A stretch of 64,000 nt of DNA from Mercurialis annua (Eukaryota > Streptophyta > Magnoliopsida > Malpighiales > Euphorbiaceae), in the NCBI RefSeq assembly GCF_937616625.2, contig NC_065570.1:22592046-22656045 (forward strand), written 5' to 3'. Shown here piece after piece: positions 22,040 through 33,474 of this stretch (positions within the stretch are counted from its first letter, which is position 1; every line of letters begins with the position of its first letter). Under the pieces are notes generated by a model. That model had not been told where the DNA came from, did no database searches, and saw nothing but the letters and a program-made list of their open reading frames with translations. The translations under genes and the position numbers were made by a program.

Positions 22040-24823
22040 TGTAACACCCCGTATTTTTCTAACTTGTTTCGTTAAGCCAAAACGGTACCTTGAGTTCGTT
22101 TGAGTGGTTCGACCACTTAGATTTGCGTTTTGAAGGTTCCAAACCTTTTAAAATGTGTTTTAAGATGTATTAGAAGTAGGCTCGGAGTTTGAAACGTTTT
22201 CGATTTCAATTTCAAAATCTCAAATTTTCATCGGAGGAAGTAGCATTTCGCGGGCGCGACATGTCTGAATTGCGGGCGCGATTCATGTATCGAGGGCGCG
22301 ATGTAGGTGTAGCGGGCACGACGCGTGCAATTTTCAGTTCGTTGATTTATATTTAAATGTACCTTAACTTGACCTAAATCTGATTTTAAACACTTTTAAC
22401 TTCTCTAAAAACCCTAATTCGGATGAGGCTCTATCTTAGGTCATTCCTCCATCCTTTCCCTTCAATTTTGAATCTTTGGTAAGCGTTCTAACATTGGTTT
22501 CATGATTAAATCCATTAGTTTATATTTCGTGCTCAATGCTTTCCACTTTCTCAATCTCTAGGTTGATTTTGGATCTATATTTTATGGGTTTTCTTCAACT
22601 GGTTACTCTTAATCTTTTCCAAAAGGTTAGTGGTTCTAAACCCTTGTTATGGTTTGTAGAGATTGCTAGTTGATGTGTTAATTCAATACTTTGGGTGGCT
22701 TGGTTGTATTTTATGTGTTGCTTTGAATTATAAGTTCTGGAAATCTTAATTTGATGTTATATTAATCTCTTGGATTTCATTTGTACTTTGAGTGGTTTGG
22801 TTTTGATGTTACAATTGATAGACTTATCGAATTGCTAAAGATTTTGGGCTATAAAACTGTTTTTGATTGTTGTTTAAAAATCTGGAAATTTCATAAAAGC
22901 TAATCTTAGGTTGTTTAGACATCAAACGTACTTTGGGTGTATTGGGTGGATCTTGTGAATGGATTTAAGTATCGTTTGATTAATACTTTTGAGATAAAAT
23001 TTTGTTTTGATTTCAAAGTAAAATCTGGAAATCACCTTTTAAAGATCAAAAGGTTGTTTGATAACAATGATCACATTGAGTGATTTGAGATAGCTATTTA
23101 AGGATCGAACATATGTTAAACGCGGTTTAATTGAATTATATCGTTGTTTTAGAAAGAATCGTGTTGCTGGAAATTTTTACAAAGCAAAGATTTTAGTATT
23201 TGAAAAGGTTATCTTGGTATTTATTGATTTAAATATTTGATCAATGTTTTGGCTTTGTAAATGCCTACCTAGGATGGTTTTGATCATGTTACTAAGGGCT
23301 GCAAATTGTTTATAAGATGGTTTAAAACTTGTTAAAAGAATATTAGTTTATCTTATGTTGTGGTTTCACTTGAATTAAGTAATATAAGGCATACAAGGTG
23401 TTATATGTCATGTAGGGTTTCAGTTGAACTATTTTAGCTTCAAGTTGATACTTGAAAGATGTTGAATCTTATTGATTCTATTCGAGGTGATATAATTAAA
23501 TGTACTTGAGGTGCTACTTGGTAAGTGTTAGCAAGCTTATTGTTTATGGCATTATTAAGTTACGGTGTGAGTTCTTATTTAAAATAACTTTGATTTCATT
23601 TAATGTTTGATTTAAGACTTTGGTTTTAAACTTGATTTATGGTTGGGTCGGGTTAGACGTGGTCTCCCGACATGTTGTGTTGAGCTATACTGCAGTAAGG
23701 CTAACACACTACTTTGGGAACTGTAATTGTTTTAAAAGGACTATATAAGTATTTAAGTACTTTGGTTTCGTTTTAAAAGATAAGAACTCACCTAAGCGGA
23801 ACTTGCCTTATTTGTTAATTGGTTGTATGGATACTTGGTTGTACTTTGGTTACCATGTTTGATTCTTGGGTTGCGTTGTGAAATGCTAGTCCTATGTGGA
23901 GTCTAATTTATTTAGATTTAGGGGTGGTTCGGATTTTGACCTATATAATGTTGTAGACCCGTCGATTGCTCGTGCTACGGAGTCTACGCAGGGTTAGCTG
24001 TTTGGCAAGATTCATGTGGATAAGAAAGCAGTGAGTTTGTAGTGTTATTTACCGCTTTATTAAGTACCGCACATTATTTTAGTATATCAAATGTTTGTGA
24101 ACTATTTTAAGGAGTATGGATCTGGATTGAAACGAGCTACTCGATAGGCTTGTATCAAGACTGTGTGCACCGGTAAGTACTTTGGGATTGGCTGACCAAT
24201 GTCTGGCTATTCTGGGAACCGATGAGGATTTGTTCCCATCTACTTTGGGTCAAATACTTTGGGATTTCATTTCAATACTGTTTTCCATAATCAAATATAT
24301 ATCTTAGTATAAAAAGATTTGTTTTAAGGGTTTTAAACTTAATAAATGTAAATAGCATTATTAACTCATCTCAGTATATCTGACACCGTTGTTTTCCAAA
24401 TTTTCCAGGCTTACGATTTTGAGAGCGTTGGTCATTTCCGATCTTTTGATTCTTCGGAGGTCTTTTTATGTTATCAAACTAGTCAACTGTTTTACTTCTC
24501 AGACTGCAATAGAACTAGTTGTCTCTATTATTGTACTTTGGTTTGTCATAGTGGTACGACTTTTATATTATTACACTTTGGCATGTTACATTGGATTATT
24601 TATATATGAGGCATGTTTCATTGTTTCGAATCCCTATTAAGTTATTATTTTAGAATTTCTATATAAGTTGTTAGATTAGGTTGAAGTCTCGGTTGCCCCG
24701 AGCATTGGTTTTCTTGCAGGTTTATATTGAATTTAATGCTTTTCGCGAGGCTTGTTACGGGTTTTGGTACACCCATACCCATACACTAGCGCCGGTCACG
24801 ATCCATGAAATTGGGTAGTGACA
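22040..24823 (+). repeat. 3' LTR of Tekay-like element
   Basis: Same family and near-same sequence as the 5' LTR, beginning TGTAACACCCCG and ending GGGTAGTGACA, 13 bp longer. Near-palindromes TCGCGGGCGCGA and variants are at 22248-22321, the telo-box at 22419-22427, and TATATAAG at 23742-23749. A short open frame near its end (24389-24640) is part of the LTR and not a gene. The TSD GATTT follows at 24824. Confidence 0.95.
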
Positions 24824-26387
24824 GATTTAAGCCAAACGTTTACAAACATTCCGAAATAAAACCAAATGTTTCACCTTTTTAGCGATTTAAGCTAAACGTT
24901 TACAAACGTTACGAAACAAAACCAAACATTTCACCTTTTTAGGAATTTAAGCCAAACAGTCACAAACGTTATGAAACATATCCAAACGTTTCCCCTTTTT
25001 AGAGATTTAAGCCAAACGTTTTGAAACAATTCCAAACGTTTCACCTTTTTAGCGATTTAAGCCAAACGTTTACAAACGTTACGAAAGGTGAAACGTTTGG
25101 ATTGGATACGAAACAAAGCCAAACGTTGACAAATGCTATGAAATAAATCCAAACGTTCACCTTTTTAGCGATTTAAGCCAAACGTTTACAATAGTTACGA
25201 AACAAATCCAAACGTTTCCCCTTTTTACCGATTTAAGCCAAATGTTTACAAACGTTACGAAACAAATCCAAACGTTTCACTTTTTTAGCGATTTAAGCCA
25301 AATGTATAGAAAGGTTATGATACAAAACCAATTGTTTCCCCTTATTAGTGATTTAAGCCAAATGTTTACAAACATTACGAAACAAATCCAAGAGTTTCAC
25401 CTTTTTAGCAATTTAAGCCGAACGTTTATAAATGTTATGAAACAAAACCAAACGTTTGGATTTGTTTTGTAAAACTTTTAGCGATTTAAGCCAAACGTTT
25501 ACAAACGTTACGAAACAAATCCAAACGTTTCACCTTTTTAGCGAATTAAGCCAAACGTTACGAAACAAATCCAAACGTTTCACTTTTTTAGCGATTTAAG
25601 CCACACGTTTATAAAAGTCACGAAACAAATCCAAATGTTTCACCTTTTTTAGCGATTGAAGCCAAATGTTTTACAAAGGTTTTGAAAAAATCCAAACATT
25701 TCAATTTATTTTTAGCGATTTAAGCCAAACGTTTACAAACGATACGAAACAAAACCAAATGTAATGAAACAAATCCAAACGTTTCACCTTTTTAGTGATT
25801 GAAGCCAAACGTTTAAAACGTTACGAAACAAATCCAAACGTGTCACATTTTTAGCAATTTAAGCCAAACGTTTACAAAAGTAACCAAACAAATCTAAGCG
25901 ATTCACCTTTTTAGCAATTGCAGCCAAACATTTACAAATGTTACGAAACAAATTTAAACGTTTAACTTCTTTTGCGATTTAAGCCAAACGTTACGAAACA
26001 AGTACAAACATTTCCCTTTTTAGCGATTTAAGCCACACGTTTATAAAAGTTACGAAACAAATCCAAACGTTTCACCTTTTTTAGCGATTGAAGCCAAACG
26101 TTTACAAAGGTTATAAAACAAATCCAAACGTTTCCCCTTTTTAGCGATTTAAGCCAAACGTTTACAAATATTACGAAAAAAAACCAAACGTTTACAAACT
26201 TTATGAAACAAATCCAAACGTTCCACCTTTTTAGTAATTCAAGCCAAACGTTTCAAACTGTTACGAAACAAATCCAAATGTTTCACATTTTTAGCAATTT
26301 AAGCCAAACGTTTAGAAACTTTACGAAAAAAAGCGATTCACCTTTTTAGCAATTGCAGGAAAACGACGTTACAAAACAAATCCAAAC
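24824..26387 (+). repeat. 60-bp satellite array, forward orientation
   Basis: Continuation of the array after the Tekay-like element. It contains marker A at 25086 and marker B at 25447. These are followed by a monomer shortened by about 10 bp (near 25553) and one reading AGCCACACGTTTATAAA (near 25598). The same series occurs after 8420 and after 46098, so this block is a copy of a higher-order unit. Confidence 0.95.
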
Positions 26388-26552
26388 TGTTGGACCAAGT
26401 CTCATTTGAACCCTAATTTTGAGTTTGACAATCAATTTAAAGAGTCTAATCATGTTTATTAGTATGTAGGAACATATAGAAACCATCACGGGTTGAATCG
26501 AAGCCTTCTAGCGAGAATCGAAAAATCGGGTATCCTTGAGAAACAGGAAGGT

Positions 26553-26679
26553 TTCGCGCCCGCTACCCATATGTAGTCGCGGGCGCGACTCATCAACCGC
26601 AGGCGCAATCATACACCTTCACGGACGCGACAAGCTAGCATCATAAGCCTTTGTTTCTTCAGGCAAGTCGCGGGCGCGA
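26553..26679. repeat. CGCGGGCGCG near-palindrome cluster, Copia LTR
   Basis: TCGCGGGCGCGA occurs exactly at 26577 and 26668, with diverged forms at 26553, 26597 and 26619. Most spacings are 20-24 bp, and one gap of 49 bp equals about two. One more copy is at 26829-26839. The 12-mer is identical to that in the Tekay-like LTRs although the two elements belong to different superfamilies. Confidence 0.85.
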
Positions 26680-26687
26680 TCATGATA

Positions 26688-26830
26688 TCCGTTACATTCC
26701 CTCAACGGTTATATTTGAATACCCTTATGAAGAGGTGCCATGTGGCACCTTCCAGCAAAACTTTTGGCTTAAATCAACCGTTACATTCCCTCAACGGTTA
26801 TATTTGAATACCCCTATGAAGAGGTGCCAT
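26688..26830 (+). repeat. Two-copy duplication inside Copia LTR
   Basis: The segment CCGTTACATTCCCTCAACGG, continuing through GAAGAGGTGCCATG, is repeated about 89 bp later (26689 and 26778) with very few differences. Confidence 0.85.
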
Positions 26831-26925
26831 GCGGGCGCGACCCTGGGGAGTAGCATGCGCGACCTTTGCTTTTTCAGCGAAACTTTTGTTTTATTCTAGA
26901 AGTTTCAAGGGTTAGTTGTTGGGGT

Positions 26926-26933
26926 TATATATA
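26926..26933 (+). promoter_or_regulatory. TATA box of the Copia LTR
   Basis: TATATATA in the context GGGGTTATATATACCC, midway through the LTR, followed by an A/T-rich leader. Position and sequence fit the U3/R boundary of a Copia LTR. Confidence 0.55.
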
Positions 26934-27777
26934 CCCATTATCTATCTCATTTATGAAGTTAGACATTTTATCAACAACCAAAGATTACAAGAATTCAATT
27001 TCTCATTTCTAAAACATTTATTGTGCATCAATTTACATTGATTGCTTTCCTTTCTTGTTGTTGATTATCAATTGTTTGATTAGTCATTAAGTTTTTGTAG
27101 GTTTGTGATTAGCCTTGAAAACTCACTTTGTAAGTTTGAGATTAGCTTTAGAAAATCTCTTTTTGTATTAGTTTGTGTTAAGCTTTAAAACACATATTAG
27201 CGAATTATTAAAATCTCAATCCTTTGATTGAGTAGTTGAGTAGGAACGAATTGTGATCCGAACCACTCTAAATTCCTTGTGTCTTTGATCTTCTCTTAAA
27301 CTCCATTTAATTTTTAAAACACCTTATTCACCCCCCTCTAAGGTAGCATTTGGGATTTCACAAACATTTCACCTCTTTTGCAATTTAAGCCAAACGTTTA
27401 CAAAAGTTACGAAACAAATCAAAACATTCCACCTATTTAGCGATTTAAGCCAAACGTTTGCAAACGTTACGAATCAAAACCAAATTTTTTCCCTTTTTAG
27501 CAATTTAAGCCAAACATTTACAAATGCTACGAAACAAATCCAAACATTTGGATTGGATACGAAACAAAGCCAAACGTTTACAAACCCTACAAAACAAATC
27601 CAAACGTTTCGCCTTTTTAGCGATCTAAGCCAAACGTTTTCGCTATTTTTGCGATTTAAGCCAATCGTTTACAAACGTTACGAAATGAATCCAAACATTT
27701 CCCCATCTTAGCAATTTAAGCCAAACGTTTACTAACTTTACAAAACAAATCCAAATGTTTCACCTTTTTAGAGATTT

Positions 27778-27886
27778 TGTAACACCCCGTATTTTTCTAA
27801 CTTGTTCCATTAAGCTTAAACGGTACTTTGAGTTCGTTTGAGTGGTTCGACCACTTAGATTTGCGTTTCGAAGGTTCCAAACCTTC
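27778..27886 (+). mobile_element. Tekay LTR 5' fragment, short class
   Basis: First ~109 bp of the LTR (TGTAACACCCCG to GGTTCCAAACC). It then passes into satellite at a shared CCTT(T)TA-like stretch, reading CTAAGTAATTGAAGCC. Confidence 0.9.
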
Positions 27887-28466
27887 TAAGTAATTGAAGC
27901 CAAACGTTTCCAACCGTTACGAAACAAATCCAAACGTTTCACATTTTTAGCAATTTAAGCCAAACGTTTACAAACGTTATGAAAAAATATAAGCGATTCA
28001 CCTTTCTAGCAATTGCAGGAAAAAATTTACAAATGTTACAAAACAAATCCAAACATTTCACCTCTTTTGAAATTTAAGCCAAACATTTATAAAAGTTACG
28101 AAACAAATAAAAACGTTCAACTTATTTAGCGATTTAAGCCAAATGTTTGCAAACGTTACGAAATAAAACCAAACGTTTCCCCTTTTTAGCGATTTAAGCC
28201 AAACATTTACAAACGTTACGAAACAAATCCAAACGTTTGGATTGGATACGAAACAAAGCTAAACGTTTACAAATGCTACGAAACAAATCCAAACTTTTCG
28301 CCTTTTTACCGATCTAAGACAAAAGTTTTCGCTATTTTAGCGATTTAAGCCAAACGTTTACAAACGTTAAGAAATAAATCCAAACATTTCCCCATCTTAG
28401 AAATTTAAGCCAAACGTTTACTAACTTTACGAAACAAATCCAAATGTTTCACCTTTTTAGGGAATT

Positions 28467-28764
28467 TGTAACACCCAGTATTTTTCAAACTTGTTCCGTT
28501 AAGCCTAAACGGTACCTTGGGTTTGTTTGAGTGGTTCAACCACTTAGATTCGCGTTTCGAAGGTTCCCAACCATTTAAAAATGTATTTTAAGATGTATTA
28601 GAAGTAGTCTCGGAGTTTGAAACGTTTTCGATTTCAATTTAAAACTCTCAAATTTTCATCAGAGGCAGTAGCATTTCGCGGGCGCGACATGCCTTTATCG
28701 CGGGCGATATTCATGTATCGCGGGCGCGATGTAGGAGTAGCAGGCGCGACGCATGCACTGTTCA
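28467..28764 (+). mobile_element. Tekay LTR 5' fragment, long class
   Basis: First ~298 bp of the LTR, including the CGCGGGCGCG near-palindrome cluster, broken at GCACTGTTCA and joined to CGATTTAAGACAAACG satellite. A short frame spans the join (28617-28889) and has no gene character. Confidence 0.9.
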
Positions 28765-29288
28765 TCGATTTAAGACAAACGTTTACAAAGGTTATGAAAA
28801 AATCTAAGCGATTCACCTTTAGCAATTGCAGGAAAACATTTCCAAACGTTCAAAACAAATCCAAACATTTCACCTCTTTTGCAATGTAAGCCAAACGTTT
28901 ACAAAAGTTACGAAACAAATCAAAACGTTCCACCTATTTAGTGATTTAAGCCAAACGTTTGCAAATGTTACGAAACAAAACAAAACGTTTCCCCTTTTTA
29001 GCGGTTTATGCCAAACATTTACAAACGTTACGAAACAAATCCAAACATTTTGATTGGGTACGAAACAAAGCCAAAAGTTTACAAACGCTATGAAAAAATC
29101 CAAAATTTTCGCCTTTTTTAGCGATCTAAGTCAAACGTTTACAAACGTTTTTGCTATTTTAGCGATTTAAGTTAAACGTTTACAAACGTTACGAAATAAA
29201 TCCAAACATTTCCCCATCTTAGCATTTTAAGCCAAACGTTTACTAACTTTACGAAACAAATCCAAATGTTTTACCTTTATAGAGATTT

Positions 29289-29383
29289 TGTAACACCCCG
29301 TATTTTTCTAACTTGTTCCGTTAAGCTTAAACGGTACAATGGTTCGACCACTTAGATTTGCGTTTCGAAGGTTCCAAACCTTC
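29289..29383 (+). mobile_element. Tekay LTR 5' fragment, short class
   Basis: Short-class fragment with an additional internal deletion of about 15 bp after GGTAC. Same entry and exit breakpoints as the other short copies. Confidence 0.88.
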
Positions 29384-29972
29384 TAAGTAATTGAAGCCAA
29401 AAGTTTCCAACCGTTACGAAACAAATCCAAAGGTTTTACATTTTTAGCAATTTAAGCCAAACGTTTACAAACGTTATGAAAAAGTCTAAGCAATTCACCT
29501 CTCTAGAAATTGCAGGAAAAAATTTACAAACGTTACAAAACAAATCCAAATATTTCACCTCTTTTGCAATTTAAGCCAAACATTTACAAAAGTTACGAAA
29601 CAAGTCAAAACGTTCCACTTATTTAGCGATTTAAGCCAAATGTTTGCAAGCGTTACGAAACAAAACCAAACGTTTCCCCTTTTTAGCGATTTAAGCCAGA
29701 CATTTACAAACGTTACGAAACAAATCCAAACGTTTGGATTGGATACGAAACAAAGCCAAACGTTACAAACGCTACGAAACAAATCCAAACTTTTCGCCTT
29801 TTTACCGATCTAAGCCAAACGTTTACAAACGTTTTCGCTATTTTAGCAATTTAAGCCAAACGTTTACAAACGCTGAGAAATAAATTCAAACATTTCCCCA
29901 TCTTAGCAATTTATGCCAAACGTTTACTAACTTTACGAAATAAATCCAAATGTTTTACCTTTTTAGGGATTT

Positions 29973-30269
29973 TGTAACACCCTGTATTTTTCTAACTTGT
30001 TCCGTTAAGCCTAAACGGTACCTTGAGTTCGTTTGAGTATTTCGACCACTTAGATTCGCGTTTCAAAGGTTCCAAACCTTTTAAAATGTGTTTTAAGATG
30101 TATTAGAAGTAATCTCGGAGTTTGAAACTTTTTCTATTTCAATTTCAAAATCTCAACTTTTCATAGGAGGGAGTAGAATTTCGCGGGCGCGACATGCCTG
30201 AATCGCGGGCACGATTCATGTATCGCGGGGGCGATGTAGGTGTAGCGGGCGTGATGCTTTCACTGTTCA
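29973..30269 (+). mobile_element. Tekay LTR 5' fragment, long class
   Basis: Long-class fragment ending CACTGTTCAG and joined to CGATTTAAGACAAACG satellite. Carries the near-palindrome cluster (about 30180-30255). Confidence 0.9.
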
Positions 30270-30865
30270 GCGATTTAAGACAAACGTTTACAAAGGTTAC
30301 AAAACTATTCCAAATGTTTCACCTTTTTACCGATTTAAGCCAAACGTTTACAAACGTTGCGAAACAAATCCAAACGTTTCCCCTTTTTAGCGATTTAAGC
30401 CAGACATTTACAAAAGTAATGAAACAAATCCGAACGTTTCACCTTTTTTAGCGATTTAGCGATTTAAGCCAAACGTTTACAAACGTTACGAAACAAATCC
30501 AAACGTTTCACCCTTTTAGCGATATAAGCCAAACGTTTGCAAACGTTACGAAACAAAACCAAACGTTTCCTCTTTTTAGCAATTTAAGCAAAACATTTAC
30601 AAAAGTTACGAAACAAATCCAAACATTTAGATTTGATATGAAACAAAGCCAAATCTTTACAAACGCTACGAAAAAATCCAAACTTTTCACCTTTTTAGCG
30701 ATCTAAGCCAAATGTTTACAAACGTTTTCGCTATTTTAGCGATTTAATCCAAACGGTTACAAACGTTACGAAATAAATCCAAACATCTCCCCATCTTAGC
30801 AATTTAAGCAAAACGTTTACTAACTTTACGAAACAAATCCAAATGTTTCACCTTTTCAGAGATTT

Positions 30866-30975
30866 TGTAACACCCCATATTTTTCTAACTTGTTCCGTTA
30901 AACCTAAACGGTACCTTGAGTTCGTTTTAGTGGTTCGACCACTTATATTTGCGTTTTGAAGGTTCCAAATCTTTT
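30866..30975 (+). mobile_element. Tekay LTR 5' fragment, short class
   Basis: Short-class fragment. The exit breakpoint reads CCAAATCTTTTTAGTAATTG, with the T-run shared between LTR and satellite. Confidence 0.88.
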
Positions 30976-31564
30976 TAGTAATTGAAGCCAAACGTTTCAA
31001 ACCGTTACGAAACAAATCCAAACGTTTCACATTTTTAGCAATTAAAGCCAAACGTTTACAAACGTTATGAAAAAATCTAAGCGATTCACCTTTTTAGCAA
31101 TTGCAGGAAAACATTTACAAACGTTACAAAACAAATACAAACATTTCACCTCTTTTGAAATTTAAGCCAAACATTTACAAAAGGTACGAAACAAATGAAA
31201 ACGTTCCACTTATTTAGCGATTTAAGTCAAACGTTTGCAAACGGTACGAAACAAAACCAAACGTTTCCCCTTTTTAGCGATTTAAGCCAAACATTTACAA
31301 ACGTTACGAAACAAATCCAAACGTTTGGATTGGATACGAAACAAAGCCAAACGTTTACAAACGCTACGAAACAAATCCAAACGTTTCGCCTTTTTAGCGA
31401 TCTAAGCCAAACGTTTACAAACATTTTTGCTATTTTAGCGATTTAAGCCAAACGTTTACAAACGTTACGAAATAAATCCAAACGTTTCCCCATCTTAGCA
31501 ATTTAAGCCAAACGTTTACTAACTTTACGAAACAAATCCAAATGTTTCACCTTTTTATTGATTT

Positions 31565-31675
31565 TGTAACACCCCGTATTTTTCTAACTTGTTCCGTTAA
31601 GCCTAAACGGTACCTTGAGTTCGTTTGAGTGGTTTGACCACTTAGATTTGCGTTTTGAAGGTTCCAAACCTTTTT
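31565..31675 (+). mobile_element. Tekay LTR 5' fragment, short class
   Basis: Short-class fragment exiting at CCAAACCTTTTTAGAAATTG. Its unit and the previous one (spacing 699 bp) are two short-class units in a row, breaking the strict alternation. Confidence 0.88.
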
Positions 31676-32260
31676 AGAAATTGAAGCCAAATGTGTCAAA
31701 CCGTTACGAAACAAATCCAAACGTTTCACATTTTTAGCAATTTAAGCCAAACGTTTACAAACGTTATGAAAAAATCTAAGCGATTCACCTTTTTAGCAAT
31801 TGCAGGAAAAAAATATACAAACGTTACAAAACAAATCCAAACATTTCACCTCTTTTGCAATTTAAGCCAAACATTTACAGAAGTTACAAAACAAATCAAA
31901 ATGTTCCACCTATTTAACAATTTAAGCCAAACGTTTGCAAACGTTACGAAACAAAACCAAACGTTTCCCCTATTTAGCGATTTAAGCCAAACATTTAACG
32001 TTACGAAACAAATCCAAACGTTTGGATTGGATACTAAACAAAGCCAAACGTTTAAAAACTCTACGAAACAAATCCAAATTTTCGCCTTTTTAGCGATCTA
32101 AGCCAAATGTTTACAAATGTTTTCGCTATTTTAGCGATTTAATCTAAACGTTAACAAACTTTGAGAAATAAATCCAAAAATTTCTCCACTTTAGCAATTT
32201 AAGGCAAACGTTTACTAACTTTACAAAACAAATCCAAATGTTTCACCTTTTTAGGGATTT

Positions 32261-32557
32261 TGTAACACCCCGTATTTTTCTAACTTGTTTCGTTAAGCCT
32301 AAACGGTTCCTTGAGTTCGTTTGAGTGGTTCAACCACTTAGATTTGCGTTTCGAAGGTTCCAAACCTTTTAAAATGTGTTTTAAGATGTATTAGAAGTAG
32401 TCTCGGAGTTTGAAACGTTTTCCATTTCAATTTCAAAACTCAAATTTTCATCGGAGGCAGTAGCATTTCGCGGGCGCGACATGCCTGAATTGCGGACGCG
32501 ATTCATGTATCGCTGGCGCGATGTAGGTGTAGCGAGCGCGACGCGTGCACTGTTCAG
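32261..32557 (+). mobile_element. Tekay LTR 5' fragment, long class
   Basis: Last of the series, long class, ending GCACTGTTCAG before CAATTTAAGACAAACG satellite. Contains the near-palindrome cluster. Confidence 0.9.
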
Positions 32558-33474
32558 CAATTTAAGACAAACGTTAACAAAGGTTACGAAACTAATCCAA
32601 ACGTTTCACCTTTTTACCGATTTAAGACAAACGTATACAGAAGTTACGAAACAAATCCAAATATTTTCCCTTTTTAGCGATTTAAGCCAAACATTTACAA
32701 AAGTAACGAAACAAATCCAAACGTTTCACCTTTTTTAGCGATTTAGCAATTTAAGCCAAACGTTTACAAACTTAACGAAACAAATCCAAATGTGTCACCT
32801 TTTTAGCGATTTAAGCCAAACGTTTGCAAATGTTACGAAACAAAACCAAACTTTTCACCTTTTTAGCAATTTAAGCCAAACGTTTCACCTTTTTAGCAAT
32901 TTAAACCAAACGTTTACAAACGTTATGAAACAAATCCAGGTGTTTCACCTTTTTAGCGATTTAAGCCAAACGTTTACAAACGTTAGGAAACAAATAAAAA
33001 ATTTCCCCATTTTAGCGATTTAAAATGTTAAGAACCAAAATTACGAAACAAATCCAAACGTGTCACCTTTTTAGCATTTTAAGCCAAATATATACAAGAT
33101 TTACGAAAAAAATCCAAGCTTTTCACCTTTTTAGCAATTGAAGCCAAACGTTTACAAACGTTACGAAACAAATCCAAGCATTTCACCTTTTTAGCAATTT
33201 AAGCCAAACAGTTATAAACATTACGTAACAAATCCAAACGTTTCACCTTTTTAGCAATTTAAACTGAACGTTTACAAACGTTACGAAACAAATCCAAATG
33301 TTTCATCTTTCTAGCGGTTTAGGCCAAGCGTTTACAGACGTTACGAAAAAAATCCAAACGTTTTACCTTTTTAGCAATTTAAGCCAAACGTTTACAAACG
33401 CTAAGAAACAAATCCAAACGTTTCACCTTTTTAGTGATTGAAGCCAAACATTTACAAACGTTATGAAACAAATC

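Larger units (their letters stand above)
13839..24823 (+). mobile_element. Tekay/Del-like Ty3/Gypsy chromovirus, complete but decayed
   Basis: A full-length 10,985-bp LTR retrotransposon inserted in the satellite. It has LTRs of 2771 and 2784 bp (TGTAACACCCCG to GACA), a 5-bp TSD GATTT on both sides (13834-13838 and 24824-24828), a tRNA-Met-type primer site, gag, protease, reverse transcriptase, RNase H, integrase, a C-terminal chromodomain and a polypurine tract. The domain order, the chromodomain after integrase and the LTR size fit the Tekay lineage of chromoviruses. Several stop codons and frameshifts in both gag and pol mean this copy cannot make its own proteins. The two LTRs remain closely similar by eye, so the insertion is not ancient. 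Confidence 0.95.
26388..27360 (+). mobile_element. Ty1/Copia-type solo LTR
   Basis: A 973-bp LTR beginning TGTTGGACCAAG and ending TTTGGGATTTCA, flanked by a perfect 5-bp TSD CAAAC (26383-26387 and 27361-27365). The terminal CACCCCCCTCTAAGG stretch is typical of plant Copia LTR 3' ends. No internal sequence is present, so LTR-LTR recombination is likely. It contains GC-rich near-palindromes, an internal 89-bp-offset duplication and a TATA box. A short reading frame at 26651-26899 spans the duplication and is not a gene. Confidence 0.9.
27361..33474 (+). repeat. Composite higher-order array: satellite plus LTR 5' ends
   Basis: Satellite blocks of roughly 525-600 bp alternate with truncated 5' ends of the Tekay LTR. 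Unit starts (first LTR base) are 27778, 28467, 29289, 29973, 30866, 31565 and 32261, giving spacings of about 689, 822, 684, 893, 699 and 696 bp. Each LTR start is preceded by the same satellite variant (ACTAACTTTAC, then GATTT or near it). Truncation points fall in two classes, about 95-110 bp and about 295 bp. Each satellite block also carries GTTTGGATTGGATACGAAAC (marker A variant) and a GCTATTTTAGCG variant. From about 32560 to 33474 the array returns to plain satellite. Reading frames here are periodic by-products. Confidence 0.92.

Noticed and set aside
24389..24640. 83-codon hydrophobic frame, repeated at 48440-48655
   Set aside because: It is part of the Tekay LTR 3' region in both places, and the 5' LTR copy at 16190-16420 is disrupted. 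No evidence of coding.
13839..24823. Currently autonomous retrotransposon
   Set aside because: At least six in-frame stops and several frameshifts in gag and pol, despite intact LTRs and TSD.
27361..33474. CRISPR array, because similar units alternate with other sequence
   Set aside because: The units are plant satellite monomers and LTR fragments with no short conserved direct repeat/unique spacer pattern and no cas genes.
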